Assembly: GCF_028769735.1 (NCBI RefSeq)
Contig: NC_088172.1
Coordinates: 65,875,075-65,939,074 of the forward strand
Source: Zonotrichia leucophrys gambelii
Taxonomy: Eukaryota; Chordata; Aves; Passeriformes; Passerellidae
Direction: 5' to 3'
DNA length: 64,000 bases
Shown: in pieces, positions 13,994 to 27,687 of the stretch
Layout: every line of letters begins with the position of its first letter
How positions within the stretch are numbered: the stretch's first letter is position 1
Position numbers and translations under genes: made by a program
Notes under the pieces: model-generated
Told to the model about the DNA's origin: nothing
What the model saw: the letters and a program-made list of their open reading frames with translations, nothing else
Databases searched by the model: none

Positions 13994-14024
<31 letters not shown>
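13994..14024. repeat. Poly(A) homopolymer, 31 bases
   Basis: This is an uninterrupted A run flanked by CAGTGTTTGC on the left and GATTAAATTT on the right. No gene-like sequence precedes it that would mark a processed pseudogene. It is probably a simple repeat whose length is uncertain. Confidence 0.95.
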
Positions 14025-14026
<2 letters not shown>

Positions 14027-17000
14027 TTAAATTTAGCCCAGTTTGCAAGGGAAGTTTCATGAAAAAATTAGTAAAACTTCAGGAATTCAGAGGACAAAGT
14101 ATTTTTATATAAAGGAGACTAGCTTCCTTTGATTCAGTAGGAACCAAACTAAGTTCAGGGAATAATTATTCCTTTCAAATTTTGACATTAGGATTGTATA
14201 TCTAATATTAATTATTTTTATCCATTACTTTGGTTCAAATTGATATGGTAATGTCAGTAACACCTAGAGCATGAACTCCCTGTTGGTGCTGTTTATGAAG
14301 TTTAGATGACCCCAACTTCTACAGTCCAGCTGGTGTCCTAATTATGATGAACTATGCTTTGCACAAAGCTGATAGGAAAACTTGGATCCAGCTGAACTAC
14401 TAAGGAGGAAGGGAGATATTTACCAAGAGCTCCTAATTAACTAAGTGTCCTGGCTTGCCAGCTGTAAAAAAAATATTTCTGTGTAAAGAAAGTAGTCCTT
14501 TGATATATATATAGCATACAATGCATCAATCACATTTTTTTCAGAAGCAATCTTCCTGCTTTTCTAAGACAAAAGATGCTGAGACAGTTTTAAGGGCTGT
14601 AAAATAAAATGTTCTCTCATGCTTAACTACGCTCCAATTTTTTTACTGGGTCTGCAAGAAAAATCTGAAAGATAAGTGTGCAGAGCAAAGTGGTGAAAAA
14701 TGGAACCATTTCTAGTGCTGTACATGGTAACCTATCACTCAGTAGCTTTCAGACACACAGAAATCACTGAGAAGTGGAGAGTGTGAGTATGCTCAAGGAG
14801 TCACATTGTACATGCAGTGAACCCAACATCACCTGAGGCTGTTGAGTTCACTGACACAGCAGAGAGTAACTCTTTTCCCTTGGAGGATTGTGTCACAGAA
14901 CCAGCTCTAGGCAAAAAAAATGCAAGCACATACATGTGCCTGGGGGAAAAACGGGCTGGTCAGGGCAGCTCATACCACTTCTGGTAGGGGAATAGCTCAA
15001 AACCCCTGCTAAGTCTCACTGACAGGAAAATACAAAAAGAGCTCATTCATCACACCTCAGCCCCAGCCCAGACTGATGCCTGTGCAAGCTGGCCGCTGCC
15101 ATGTGTGCAAGGAGCATGGGAGTCTCAACTCTTCTCAGCACAGTGGTGCACCCGGATGGTGTCAGCCCAGCCTCGTGTCCTGCAGCCCCTCCAGAGTCTG
15201 GAGTTTGAGCTGTCTTGCTCCAGAGTAGGAGAGAGCTGTGGCAGAAAAATGAACGTCCACTCAAACATTTGGAGAGAAGAGGATGTGAAATCGTCCCTCC
15301 AGGTCCCCAGCATCCCTCCCCAGGACGTCAGTGTTCTCAAGAGATACTTGGATTGAAATACTGACACTCCCTGAAACCTTCTAATGACACTTGCTACTGA
15401 ATCCCACTTATTTCCTTCTGTGAAATAAAAAGCAAGCAAAATACTAGTATCAGAGGTCTCTTTTGCAAGCCCTTTGTAGGTATCTCCTCTCCTAGTTATT
15501 GGTTTACTTTATACCATTTTACACCCTAAGAGAACTTGTTACAGTGAGACTATTTTCAATTCAAAGTAATGAATTAGATGTAGAATTTGAACAACAGTTT
15601 TAGAGATTAAATAAAATAAAATTCATCTTTTGAGCAAGTAATTGCCAAGCATACAACTACAAACCTACTTTCAAGAAATTATCTATGTAATCATCTTGAT
15701 GATATCAACTATTGAAAATATTGGCAAAATATGTATTTACTTTTTTAATTCTTAATACAATTATCCAATGAATTTCAAATTTCTCATAACAAAATCACTG
15801 TTCTTATGTTTGCATGTAGAGTCAACTTGAGTGAGGCTAAGTAAAACTGTGATTTCTTTCTCTAAGGTGCATCACAGTAATTCATTAAAAAAACACAGAG
15901 ATAGGATACAGCTCGCAGAATGGCTTCAATTCACTTCAAAACATGAGAAAACTACTGAGAATATATATGGAATACATTTGTAAGCAGAACCTGTTTATGA
16001 GCCTTTCCTAGGAGTGTGAATTGAGAGGCATAAGAGCATCTCTGTCTGTAAATGTGAATTTTAGTAAAAATAGAGATCTAAATGTAGGGCTATGTTAGTT
16101 ATCATATAAACACTTCTAATCTAGATAAATCAGAAACACATTATTCCTGTGTGATGAAATTACTAGCACACATAACCCAAAAAGCATGAGAAGAAATTAC
16201 TATACACCAATGCACCTTCCTAAACCCTGTACAAGTACATGTTATTTTGGGAAAAAAGAATCCAAAACTCTCTTGCATAAATATTTCAGAGTGTTTAAGA
16301 ACATTTTATTAGGAATATTTTTGTATCCTTCCAGCTCATTCTTTGATAGTGTGAATTCAGCTATACAGCTCTCAGAGAGAGACAAAAATTCTGACTAATA
16401 AAATCCTTCTCTAAATAACTCTCGATTAACTTTCTGCAGTCAAAGCCTAAAGGACAAGCACCAGATACACTTAAAAATTTCTAAGGGTTGAAATATGTGC
16501 TAAATATCCTAACACAAAACCAGCAATCTTTTATTTTCAGTAGTTCAGAGATATTGTTTGGTGACCATTTAAATATGACTTCTCCGAACTGAAATTATGA
16601 TATGGATATTTCCAGCATACATGAAAGAGTAACTCTGTTCATTATTGATTATATTTAGATGCACATATAAGTGCACAACTAATGAAGTTCTTTATGATGC
16701 CTTCCTGCTTGATGAAAATGAGAGAGAAACAGCAATAATAGCAAGTGAGATTGTGGAGCCAAATGCCAAATGCAATTTATGAGTTAAATTCATATTTATT
16801 TATAGCTGTCTAGTCTGTTCACCACCAGATGTATAGTATACAAAGTACTATGGCTAACTACTACTACTACTAGCTGAATATGTTAGTCAAGAGCTATTCC
16901 TAGATTCTTCAGTGAGCCAGGTGAATTTTTTAAACTCTGAGTTTATTTTCTGCAGACAAATCTGCTGCTCAGCTCTAGTAGACATTTTCCATTATAACTT

Positions 17001-20000
17001 CCATTTGTCTGGCTACAAAGCCTAGGAATTTGCTTATCAGTACTTTTCCCCATTATAAAGTTCACAGCACAGAAGGGTCTGTAGTGATTAAGAAGCCATA
17101 AAAAAAGCTGATGAATATTCACTCTGCTTCCTAAGTTAATTTGATTCAATGACCTTTGCTTTGCATTGAACTGTGTTCCAAAGCTAATTTCAAATTGGAT
17201 CACTACCAGCAAATCTGGATTATGTACTCAAAGAACCCAAACCTCAGACTCGTAAGACTTGCATTCTATAACTTTCCAGTTAGAGAACAGGAACAATACC
17301 CAGGGACTGAAAATCCCTGACTTTGCACTGGTTCTGGCTGGCTGTGTCTCATTTAACAATCAGAGACTACATAGCCCATAGAATATCAAGGGTTATGGAA
17401 CAACCTAAACCCTCATCCTACAGACACTTATGCCTGGGCTTAACTTTACAACCACATGTAAAAGTTTCTTTGAGTTTAATTGAACTAATCACAAGAAGAA
17501 TGCAAGTAAGTGTTTGCAGGATCAGGGTTCAGCAGGTCATGGATTGTACTTTAGGAATATTTACAATGAGTTGCTTGTGGATGACTTACAGAGAAAAAAA
17601 GCTTTACAAGAAAACATTTCTAGATAGCAAGCAAATCCAAGAACTTCACAAATGTAAAGGGCAAAATTTGTGACTAATTTATTTCCCAAAATTATTCACG
17701 GATTTTTGCCACATGCTAACATCAGGAATCTATGAACAGTAGCACTCCTGCTGAGCTAGAGAAGCAATTTTCTGAACCTTGTGAAGCATTCTGAATCCTC
17801 TGAAAGATTTCCCAGATGTTTGTTTGATTTCATTTCTTTTTTGAGGGCTCTCAGTTGTGGAGGCCTATAAGCTGTACTTAACCAAGGAATAACACCATCT
17901 ATTTGAAAAACACTGAGATAGTATCATATAAAATGTCATCCCTGTGAAAAAGAGTATTTATTCTACATCTCTTCACTGAGCCCAGAAAAATGCCTTCTCT
18001 GCAGGCTAAATACCTGATGCAAAGAAGGACTTGGAGGGAAGCCAGCTGGCTTAAGCTCAGCCAATGTAAAATGAAGGTGACACATGCTGGCAGACTGAAG
18101 CACTTTGAGGAATTGGCAGGAACTTTCACTGGCTCTCCAGTTGATGGCATCTGTCCACCCATTGTCCAAGTGGCTTTGCAATCAGCTCGACTGCAAATTT
18201 TCCAGGCATCGTCTTGTTATTCTGTATTTGTGCAGTGCCCAGAACACTGGTATCCCAGACTATATAACTATAAACTGCTGTGAGGCAAACAATTAACAAC
18301 TCTAAGCACAGTTTCCAAGCTCATCTCTGGCTGAACGTTCTCCATAACAACAACAACAGGTATGACATCCTCTATCTGTGGCTGCACCAAGGTTGCAGCA
18401 CTTCCTTACCAAGACAAAGCATGTGAAATTAATCATGTCTTTGATCTGCTGTGATGAGGAGGACAAAACCTGTCATTACTTTTGAGCCTCAGTCAGAAAC
18501 TATGTTCAATAATATTTTACTTTGTAAAATAAAGTTAACCTTAGTGAGATGTGCAACGCTCTTCTACTGGTGATCAGTTCCTCTGGTCTCAGATAAGCTA
18601 TGCTGGTATTTAGAAAACATGAGCATTGAATGGACTGATTATCAGAGACAGCCTTCTTCTCAAAAGAAGTAAACAAAGTATTTTTTGCAGCAGGCTAAAT
18701 ATACTACATGGTATTGCATATGAGACTATTTCAGTGTTTTTAAAAATGCAATGTTATTCCTTGTTTGAGTACAACCTCTAGGCCTCCAGAACTAAAAGCC
18801 CTTGAGGAGGAAATTTTTTGCCCTTTTGCAAGAGGTTACACAAAAAAGCTTTTTGGAGGCTAAAACAAAAATATTTTCTTCAGAAAAATATACTTAATGA
18901 CTACATCTTGTTCATTTTCCTTGACAAGTAAATTAGGCTTATTGCTTGACACTTTCAGTCATTATTCAGCTGAGTAATGACTGATGTTATTACTGTATTA
19001 CACATTAAGTTTTTCAAAATGTTAGTAAGTGGGAAGGCTTGCACTGGCTTAAGTTTTCACAAGCCCTAGCCTTTTAAGTCTGCATTTCAAAAAGTCACTG
19101 TTTGATGAAAATCACAAAATTTCTAGGGTGATTTATTGTAAGTACAGGATATTTTCGTAATTGCTGGGAATTGAAAATCCCCACTGAACTCACAGTTATT
19201 GAAGTGCTCATTTTATTTGAAAACTGGAACACTTCTCCAAGTGACTAAACACAAAGAATAAATGCCTTACCATTGCTGTTCCCTCTTGAAAATATAGTTC
19301 CAGATATACATTCAATCTGAAATGAAAATATTTATTTTTCCCTATCCACAGATTAAACATGAGAGCTGTTTCTGCCACATAATCAAGGAGAATTTGTATC
19401 CAAGTAAAAAAACACAACAAAACAAGAGATCCATTTTGAAAGGAACAGTGTTACAAATCCATGGCATGTTTTTATTCAATTTACTCTATCAGATTATAAA
19501 GGAGAAGCCCTATACCATGTGCCTTTGAGGAAAAAGTGTCTTATTATGTGACTCCCACTCACTGTCATGATAAGATTCAGGTGTCATTTTTCATTATGAT
19601 TACAGTCCTGGCACACTAAAAGGTTTTCACCTTTTCCATTCAGTTAATATGAGCTTTTCTTGACAGCTTTTAGATTGCAAGATGATAATGATTGCAGCCA
19701 TTCTGGCAGAAAACACTGAAGTTATTCTATATCAATCTTCCCTGCTGGTGTTGGTTTTTTCCTACTGCTTACACAAGAGCTACAAGCCAGTTGCCCCACA
19801 TTATTATGAGATACCTCTCCTTTGTCTTCACTACAACAGACATTATTTCAAGATTTTTTAAAAGTATTTCTTGAACTTCTAGTTTTAAGCATCAAAGTTT
19901 GTTGAATGAGGCAAATTCTTTAATTCCTTTTAGGTTCCAGTGTGATCAAAGTTGCACTCTGCTTATTGTAGGATTTTATACTGGGCATAGACACTACCTC

Positions 20001-21054
20001 AGTATCCTACAGTAAGGTAATTGGAGCTGTTTTAAAAGGGTCTGTGGTATTTTCACTGTAAACTTTAGACTGTCTTTAAAAGAGGGAAGGTATCTTAATT
20101 ATCTTAATACTCACATGTATTTTCTGCAGAGACCTTGTTAAAAGAAACAAAAACGTTTAAAACGTACTGCTTTGCAGTTTCTTTTGGATTTCTTGATTAG
20201 ACTAATCTCTGCATTGAACTATTTCATAAATTCATTTCCTTCTTTGTCTCCTTACTATTGGGAAAAATATAGAAGGAGAGTAAATATAATATTATGGATT
20301 CAATGTAATTGTACAACTGGTGTGAGACAACCTCCCGGGAAACCAGCCAGATACAGGAGAACGTTCTCCCTTCTGGGCATGTTCTCCTGGAGGTGTTCCA
20401 CTGCTCACACTGACAGCAGGCAAAACTGCTGTCCTTAAACATGTGTTTGTTTGGAAAAGGAGGACAGCAACAAGTGAGGTGAGAAACAGAACATATATTC
20501 TTTGGCACAGCCAAATGCTGTGAAGCAAATGAAGTCAGTGTTTATTAGCTCTATTATAGCCCTTTAAAATAGACATAAAATTATAGGTTAATATTAAGTA
20601 GAGGAATGAATGAAATGCTATTGCTGAGACAGTAGCACCACCTTTAATTAGCAAGCTTTTCTCTTTTGTTAGCTGTGAAAGAATTGTGTCTTTCACTGGT
20701 ATTTTCCTAGTAACACAAATGCTTTCACTGTAATTTTTATAGGCAAATTTGCACGTTAAGTAGCTCTTGGGTTATGTGCTTGAGATTATTTTTTTCAGAT
20801 ATTAATATTTCTACTGTAAATTTGTGTGATTATTCATTTTGATAAAAAAATTATTACAAACTGAGGCAAAATTAAAGCAGTATGAAGAACTGCGGCCAGA
20901 TCATTATTAATCAAATCAGGATGAGGAGATGAATAGAAGAGGGTATGTAGGAAATCAGCGTGATCTGGAGAGCCTTAAAAAATAACTTGCAAGACTTCCT
21001 CCCTCTGGAGCTAAAATTCCCACTGGGAGACTAAACATCATGAGGTTTTCCTCC

Positions 21055-21910
21055 ACTCAGTGATCCAGCCTGTCAAGATCTCTCTGCAGAGCCTGTGACA
21101 GAAAAACACTTCCATCTAATTTAATTTGGTATTATCTGCGAACTTACTGATGATGCACTAAATCACCTTATCGATATGAAAAGATATGAAATAAGACCAA
21201 CCTCAATACTGAGTCCTGGGGAATACCACCAGTGACTGGCCATCAACTGGATTTAGTTCCATTCTCTACCATTTTTTTGGCCCAGCCATCCAGCCAGTGT
21301 TTAATCCAGTAAAAAATGCATCTGTTCAAGCCAAAAAAGACTCAATTTCTCCAGGAGACTGTTGTGGAAGATGATGTAGCAGTCTTTACTGAGGTCTAGT
21401 TATTCAACAACCACAGCTTTTCTCTCATCTTCTAAGCAAGTAATCTTGCCATAGAAGATTAGAGTGCTCATGCAGGACCTGCCTCTCATAAAGCCCCATT
21501 GGCTGGGCCTGATCCCCCTGGTTGTCCTGCACATGCTGTGTGATGGCACTCATGATGATCTGCTCCATGACTTTCCCTGGTGCCAAGGTCAGGATGACAG
21601 GCCTTCCCAGATCATCCTTTCAACCCCTCTCATGGATGGGTGTTACATTTGCTAATTCCCTTCTGGTAATTCTGGGACTTCCCCAGTTAACCAGGACTGC
21701 TGGTAAATGACTGGAAGTGACTTGGGAAGCTCTTCTGGCCAGCTCTCTCATTACTCTCACTGCACCCTCTCTGAGCCCACAGACTTGAGGGTGTCTAATT
21801 GGCATAGAATGTCACTAGCTGTTTCCTTTTCGATTATGGGGGCTTCACTCTGCTTCCATCACGAACCTCCAGCTCTGGGAGTTGTACCTCACTGCTGAGC
21901 CTCACGTACC
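21055..21910 (-). mobile_element. CR1 LINE internal reverse transcriptase fragment
   Basis: The minus strand encodes broken CR1 ORF2 sequence. ELANVTPIHERG near 21.62-21.66 kb corresponds to the ANVTPIYKKG block. On the plus strand, the antisense phrases GACCTGCCTCTCATAAAGCC and GGCTGGGCCTGATCC are typical of avian CR1. The catalytic block reads SKFADNTKL at about 21125-21150, with Asn replacing the second Asp of FADD. The fragment stops shortly beyond that block and lacks the usual CR1 3' tail, so both ends appear lost. It lies in the same orientation as SMOC2. Between 21910 and about 22080 there may be more diverged element sequence. Confidence 0.88.
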
Positions 21911-24900
21911 CCCTGCAGACGCCACCATGCTCCAGGCAGCTCCCCTCCATCAACTCACCACGCAGCTGTTCAGTTCTGCCACCACTTCACTGTCATAAAT
22001 GTTCACACAGATTTGAACCAACATTTCCTGGTCACAGTCATTATTTAGGTAGTTCTGCTCTGTACAGAGCCTTTTTGGCAAGTACCTCTTGGTAAATAGA
22101 ACAGCACAGAGCTCAGAGCAATGGTTACAAGCTCATTCAAAACAGCCAGCAACTTCAAGTGGTTGGTTGACTACTCAGAGCTTTAAGATTCAATAGCAGA
22201 AAGGAGTATTTTGAGTATTAGCTCATGCAGCCAGAAAGCTGGTTATATCATAAAAATATAATCCTTTTAAATCACAGCTCAGTGGAGAACATTACATGCC
22301 AATTGACCTAACAATTTGAAGCTCATGGGAAGGCAGGCATGTGTTAAAAATTTGCATTATGCTTTATCTGATGCCTTTAAAAAAAAGATAGTTTTAGTCA
22401 TTCAAATGTTTAAGAATGTGAAATAAGGCAAGATTAGTTTCTACTTGGTGTTGGTACCAGACTACACTGAAGAAACAAAGGACTATGTAGAAATAGACTA
22501 AGCTAGATGAGGTAGGGCAGTGGTAGTACCTCAGTATTTTAGCTGAGAAATTCTCTGGCACCTTATAAAACCTGATGCAGTCATAGTCAAAAGTGGAACC
22601 ACTGCATGATAGAATGAACCTCAAAAGGAGAGGCAGTTAAGCCTCTATCACTTTCCTTTTCTTTTAAGATGCCTTTGAAGTGAGACACTTCATATGATGG
22701 CTGTTTGGCTGTGGGTGTTGCATCATTGTGGTTTGAGTGCTTCCGACTATTTCCCTTTAACTTTGGAAAAAGATACACTGCCAACAACCAAAAGTAAACT
22801 GTACTTATCCACATATAATTCCCCCCATACCTTAAATCATGAGTTTGCCTCCACAAAACATAAACTGTTCAGGGTCAGTGCAGGATTATCCCATCAGAAA
22901 CACAGTAAATAAAGCCATTACAATAGGAAGAGAATTGGGCAGTTAGAATATTTTTGTTTCTCTTAAGTAACACAAAAATTAAATAAACAGATGAGTTAAA
23001 CTGCTCTCATGCATGATTTGCAGGAGAAAATATTAACTACTTGAATGCCAAGGTTAAACTAAGCTCAAGAACATCCACAGCTCAAAACAAGAGCTGAGTC
23101 AGTAGCAGGCTACGAAATCAGAAAACAACTTGTAATTTATACTTTAGGAAGAGTTTTAAGGGATTTTTTTGTTTTGTTATTAAGTTGATTAACTATAAAA
23201 GGGACCTCTGTCAAGACATTTCAATTGAGTCATAAAGTTCTCAGTTTGACTTAAACTGTAGACCATCAGAGTACCACGATTATTAGAGCTTAGGCCCTGG
23301 ATCAAAAGTGCTAAGTTTTGGATTTGGGTTGTGGGGAAAAGGGGGCACAAAGAAATCAAAATCTGTCTCACAGAGGCTGTGCAAAATGAATTTGGATCCT
23401 TCTTGCGCCACCGAATAAACCCTGATCAATAAAAACCTTTCAGATGCTTCTTAACTCAGTGCTATCAAAACCCTGAAATACTCACCTTTTTAGGAGAAAT
23501 GGTCCAGAATCAAAAATTGTAATGATAATCAAGTGAAGTGAAGGATTGCCAGTAAGGACAGAAATAGGAGTGAAATGCTGATATTACATTACTAGTAAAA
23601 ACCTACAGGAACATGAATGCAATGAAAGCATGCTGCTTCCAGCAAGGCAAACAGAGATCAGTATCTCAGGAAAAAAAAAAATTCAACAGTGAAGAGCTGT
23701 GCTATTTAGAGAAAATTAAAAATGGAGACTTTCAAGACTTTTAGTAGACTGATTTAGTACATTTGCACATTGACCCAAGTCAGTATACTGTATTATTGTT
23801 CGAGGCACTGTCATTTCCAAACTATACTTTCCCCTCTCAAATTATCCTTTTGCATGAAATGAAGTATCACAACTGTAGGAACATCAAAAAACCCACATCA
23901 TGTTAAAGACATGGAGAAACATAAGCAAACCAAAATAAAATGTAAACAAAATTAGTGGTCTGACTTAAATTGACAAAACCATAGCAACCCAGTAAAGTCT
24001 GAAAATCTAGCTTCACATTGTGTCCCTTGCTGAAACTTGTGTGTCATTTACTCATTTGTTAGTTTTGTGGGGTTTTTTTCCTGCACAAAAGATAAGGGTA
24101 CTGCTAATTAAAAAATATTATGTTATCAAAACGACATTGCCCAGAATACTTTAAAAATGTTTCTATTTACTTTTCAAATTTCAGGTCTGGGTAATGAAAA
24201 CCATATTGCAGGAAAATAAGATAAATTCCCAAATCAGGTAAGAATACAAAAACCTTAAATCTTATAAAGTACTATCCAAAGTTTATCCAGCCCTCACACA
24301 CAGCAGAGCCTAAACCACAAACTTCTTGCTTTCAATGCATACTTTTTAAATAAGAAAAGGATTTGCCCAGGAGACAAATTATCTGTGTAGTCTGGCAGTG
24401 TCTCAGTATGCTACCAAGTTTTGCTTTCTTACACACCAAGGTCCTTTTTTTCCAGGTTGCTTAGAGCAGACGCAAGACTAGCTTTATGAACAGGAAGCTT
24501 ACAGGGGCAACTACACCTCATTTCATCATACTATATGTTTTGCTTAACTAGCCTTCAGGCTAAATCCTTTTGAATGCTCTTGATCAGCTTATGTAGAAAA
24601 ACAAATTCCTCTTTAACACGCCAGTAATCCAAAGTATGGAAAAAACTATTCAAGACCTTACATCACAGAGATTCCATTTTACTGTATAACACAGAAGAAA
24701 ATAAAAGGTCAAAATACAAATGTTTGAAAACTCTGACTGTGAGAAAAATAAAAAACCCTTTTGTTTCGATAGTATGTGACATTCTCTATAATCCTTTCTG
24801 AGTTCAATTTCATTATCTCAGAATAACCAGTTTCTCAGAAGGATCATAACCGCAAGTAACCTCAGAAAAATGCTTTGGCTTTAAAAAAGGACTAGAAATC

Positions 24901-24911
24901 TAATGGGAAGA

Positions 24912-24928
24912 ATTATTATTATTATTAT
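24912..24928. repeat. ATT trinucleotide microsatellite
   Basis: About five to six uninterrupted ATT units. Confidence 0.9.
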
Positions 24929-26603
24929 ATAACTTCCAGTCCAAACTAAGAGATACAGGTGGCTTGGATCGTCCATACAAACATTAGACTAGCCTTCAGC
25001 TTCAGATGCTTTATATTAGGTTACCTTAGGATGTGAAGGTTTAAATTAGTGGGAATTTTGCAGTTGATTCCAAGGGACACTTATCTGCCACAATGTTGCC
25101 TTAACAAGGTATCAGTGCTTGCCAAAAACTGTTTCTTGGTTTACTTACAAATTATTGCTAAAAATATTTGGCTTAACATATAATGGGTTCAAATTTTCAG
25201 GTGGTATAAATCAGTGAAGCTGCAGAACCATGCCAATTTAATCCACTTGAGGATCTACCTGTAGGGTTTATCCCATTTAAGATCACTCATAGCAGTAAAG
25301 TAATTATTTTAAAATCTTCCTGATTTTACATGGCAGGTAGTCAGAGTGGTTTCACCAAGGGCTACTGCATTTTTGTGGTTCTAATCAGCAAATCAAGCAA
25401 ACCCATCCTTTCAGAAATGTATTATTCCTTAAAAGTAAGACTCCAATTAACCTAATTTTTTTCTTTATTCAGTCCTGGCACCACTCAGAAATTATATGCT
25501 TTATTTAAATTTAGACAACACAGATGCAAACATGCCTTTGCAAGGTTGCTTACAATAGAAAAACCTGAATAACAGTGATTCATTGCTATTAAAAGGTTAA
25601 TTCATATTAGCTATTCACACAACTTTGTGTGAATACTTGTACAAGCTCATCTTTCAACCTCCTTTTTGTCAAAAAATTGTATAAAAAATTTGAAAATTGT
25701 ACAACTTTCCAAAAAAAAAAGTATCAATTCAATTTATTTCCCTCAATGTAATGCTTTCATGATAAGAAATAAATTTGCCACTTATTGGCAAATGCACTTG
25801 TGCATTTAGCCTTACAGGGAGAGAAAGAAAAAATAATCATCTTAACACAACTGCAACTGGGAATTAGCTTCTTCCCCATTACTTCTACAGACACGTACTT
25901 ATTCCATGCTGCTGCAGAAGAGGAGATTCTTCTAGTCAATCTATATGTATTTAAGAAATTTGGGCATTTGCCTTATTTTAAAATAACACAAGGCATTTGG
26001 AAGTCAAAGATTAAGCAACCTAACATGAGAGAGAGCAAATCAATGTCATACATATCAATTATAATAGTTATAGGCTCGCATTGCTGTAGTGGGTTTTTGA
26101 CTAAAGCACACATAATGCAAAATACTGCAATGTAAAAAAAGAAGAAAATCAATATACCATTGTGTAACTCAATGAAAATTAATTTATCAAGTAAGAGCTT
26201 GCAGCATTGAAAATTCTTGTTAACTATTTCCCTTGTATCTTGATTTTGGATAAATCTTTATTACTGTACTGTATGAAAGCACTAGCAGTTTAGATAAAAA
26301 AATAGATATATGCAATCTTAAAAACCTTCACCTGCCCATTCTTCCTCTAAGAGTGCATCGAGCAAATGTTTATCAAAATATTTAGCAAAAGGTAGGACTG
26401 ACCAGTAAGTGATATCTTTAACTGCAAAACTTGTTTCTTCAACTTCTGCTCTGCTATAATGTTTTCTAAGTCAAGTTTCTTTCCATTCAGAAAAAAACCC
26501 ATAAAATCAAGTAACTATCCAAGTCTGTAACTATGCAAGTGTTGTGTGAAATAATTTGTTCAAGATGGCTAACTTTCCAATGGTTTCCATGGAGTTGTAA
26601 ATA

Positions 26604-26692
26604 GCACAGAATAATGTGAGTTAGAAGGGACCCTTGAAGGTTATCTTCTCCAGCCCCCCCTACAATAAGCAGGGCATCTTCAACCAAGTCTT
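26604..26692 (-). mobile_element. CR1 3'-tail fragment, reverse orientation
   Basis: On the plus strand, CACAGAATAATGTGAGTTAG, then AAGGGACCCTTGAAGG and GCAGGGCATCTTCAACCAAG, is the reverse complement of the standard CR1 3' end. The element therefore reads on the minus strand. Only the terminal part survives. Confidence 0.85.
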
Positions 26693-27604
26693 TTGATTAG
26701 CTTCTATATAGAACATGACTTAGAGTTATATCTAGTTGGTTTTTTTTATTACACCTTGTAATTAAATTTATTTCATGACAGAGAGCATTAATGTGTGTTC
26801 ACTCAATATGCATTTCAACACTGATGGGCATAGTCTGAGAATTGTCTGAACGTTTCTTTGGCTGACCAAACTAGAGTATTTTTCATTACACGAAAGATCT
26901 GCACATATTATTTACTTCTTTTTGGTTCTTTACAATGGCTGAAAGTGACTTGTAATTCTCTCATAATGTGCAATATCACTAAACCTGCTACTACTCAAGT
27001 TATTCAAGCATACTAAAAGGCCATTTCAAAAATTAAGGAAGTCTACTGACTTCTGTGAAGCTCAACTATCCACAAATAAGATCTCTCACATGATTAAAAA
27101 AAATGTAAAAAAATGAAAATTCTAATAAACACCATTTTTTCCTTTAACCAAGAATAATTTCAAGAAGTATTATTGTGAAGTAAACTGACAAAGATACTCT
27201 TGGAGAAAAGTAAGATGGATACATTAATTAGACTGATTTGAAGATGGAGGCCAATTTCCCATGGATTGTGCTAGAACAAGGATTATGAAGCATAGGTTAA
27301 GTTATCCTGGATATATTTGCTGATCTCCCTGATATGAGAGCAGCAAACAATAATTCCAGTAAGTAAATGTGATGGCAAATAAACTACTGATTAAAATTAG
27401 CCTTACTTTCTCTGACAAGATCCCAAGACCCATATTGACTTACGCTGCTCCAAAGTCAAAGACTTCAGTCAGTGGCAAATCAATACAGTGGTATCTAAAA
27501 GGTACCCTGTTTTGATACAGTGTAAGGAATTGCTTTCTAATTTACTGTAAAAAATGAACAAAAGCACTGGAATGCATAAACTTAAATTTACCCGTTTCAC
27601 TGAC

Positions 27605-27687
27605 CTTGAAGCTGGCGCCCTTTGTACAAATCCTTTGTTTTTGTTGGGTGAGCTCTGGCACCATTGTCACATTTAGGTTGTTCATAC
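27605..27687 (-). CDS. SMOC2: SMOC2 internal exon D (end of second thyroglobulin domain and following linker)
   Basis: This 83-nt exon is too short to stand out as an open frame. It enters in phase 2 and leaves in phase 1. Its first G completes the Arg codon begun in exon C; it then reads YEQPKCDNGARAHPTK and TKDLYKGRQLQ. YEQPKC supplies the sixth cysteine of the thyroglobulin type-1 domain. DLYKGRQLQ is the SMOC2 linker leading toward the EF-hand domain, and it separates this gene from the paralogue SMOC1, which I recall as YVMPSC in this position. The acceptor is excellent (CCCTGTTTGTTCTTCAG) and the donor is CAAG|GTCAGTGA. The next expected exon would begin with a GCPG-like sequence opening the calcium-binding domain. 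I did not find it in the 27.6 kb to the left. Confidence 0.95.

Larger units (their letters stand above)
1..27604 (-). other. SMOC2: SMOC2 intron downstream of exon D (partial)
   Basis: At least 27.6 kb of intron runs to the left edge. None of the later SMOC2 exons was found by eye; these would carry the EF-hand domain, with motifs such as HWYFKLLDKN. Recognisable contents are a CR1 tail near 4.66 kb, the 233-bp palindrome at 10735-10967, long T and A homopolymers at 10.68, 13.68 and 13.99 kb, a CR1 reverse transcriptase fragment at 21.06-21.91 kb and a CR1 scrap at 26.6 kb. Two patches richer in G+C, at 2265-2540 and 15040-15345, are unexplained. Confidence 0.8.

Noticed and set aside
13700..13994. 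Processed pseudogene ending in the 31-A run.
   Set aside because: The sequence before the A run matches no gene that I recognise and no proper target-site duplication was found.
17323..17673. 116-codon plus-strand frame.
   Set aside because: No recognisable homology or splice signals, and composition is like the surrounding intron.
25785..26135. 116-codon plus-strand frame.
   Set aside because: No recognisable homology. Its length is expected by chance in 64 kb of AT-rich sequence.
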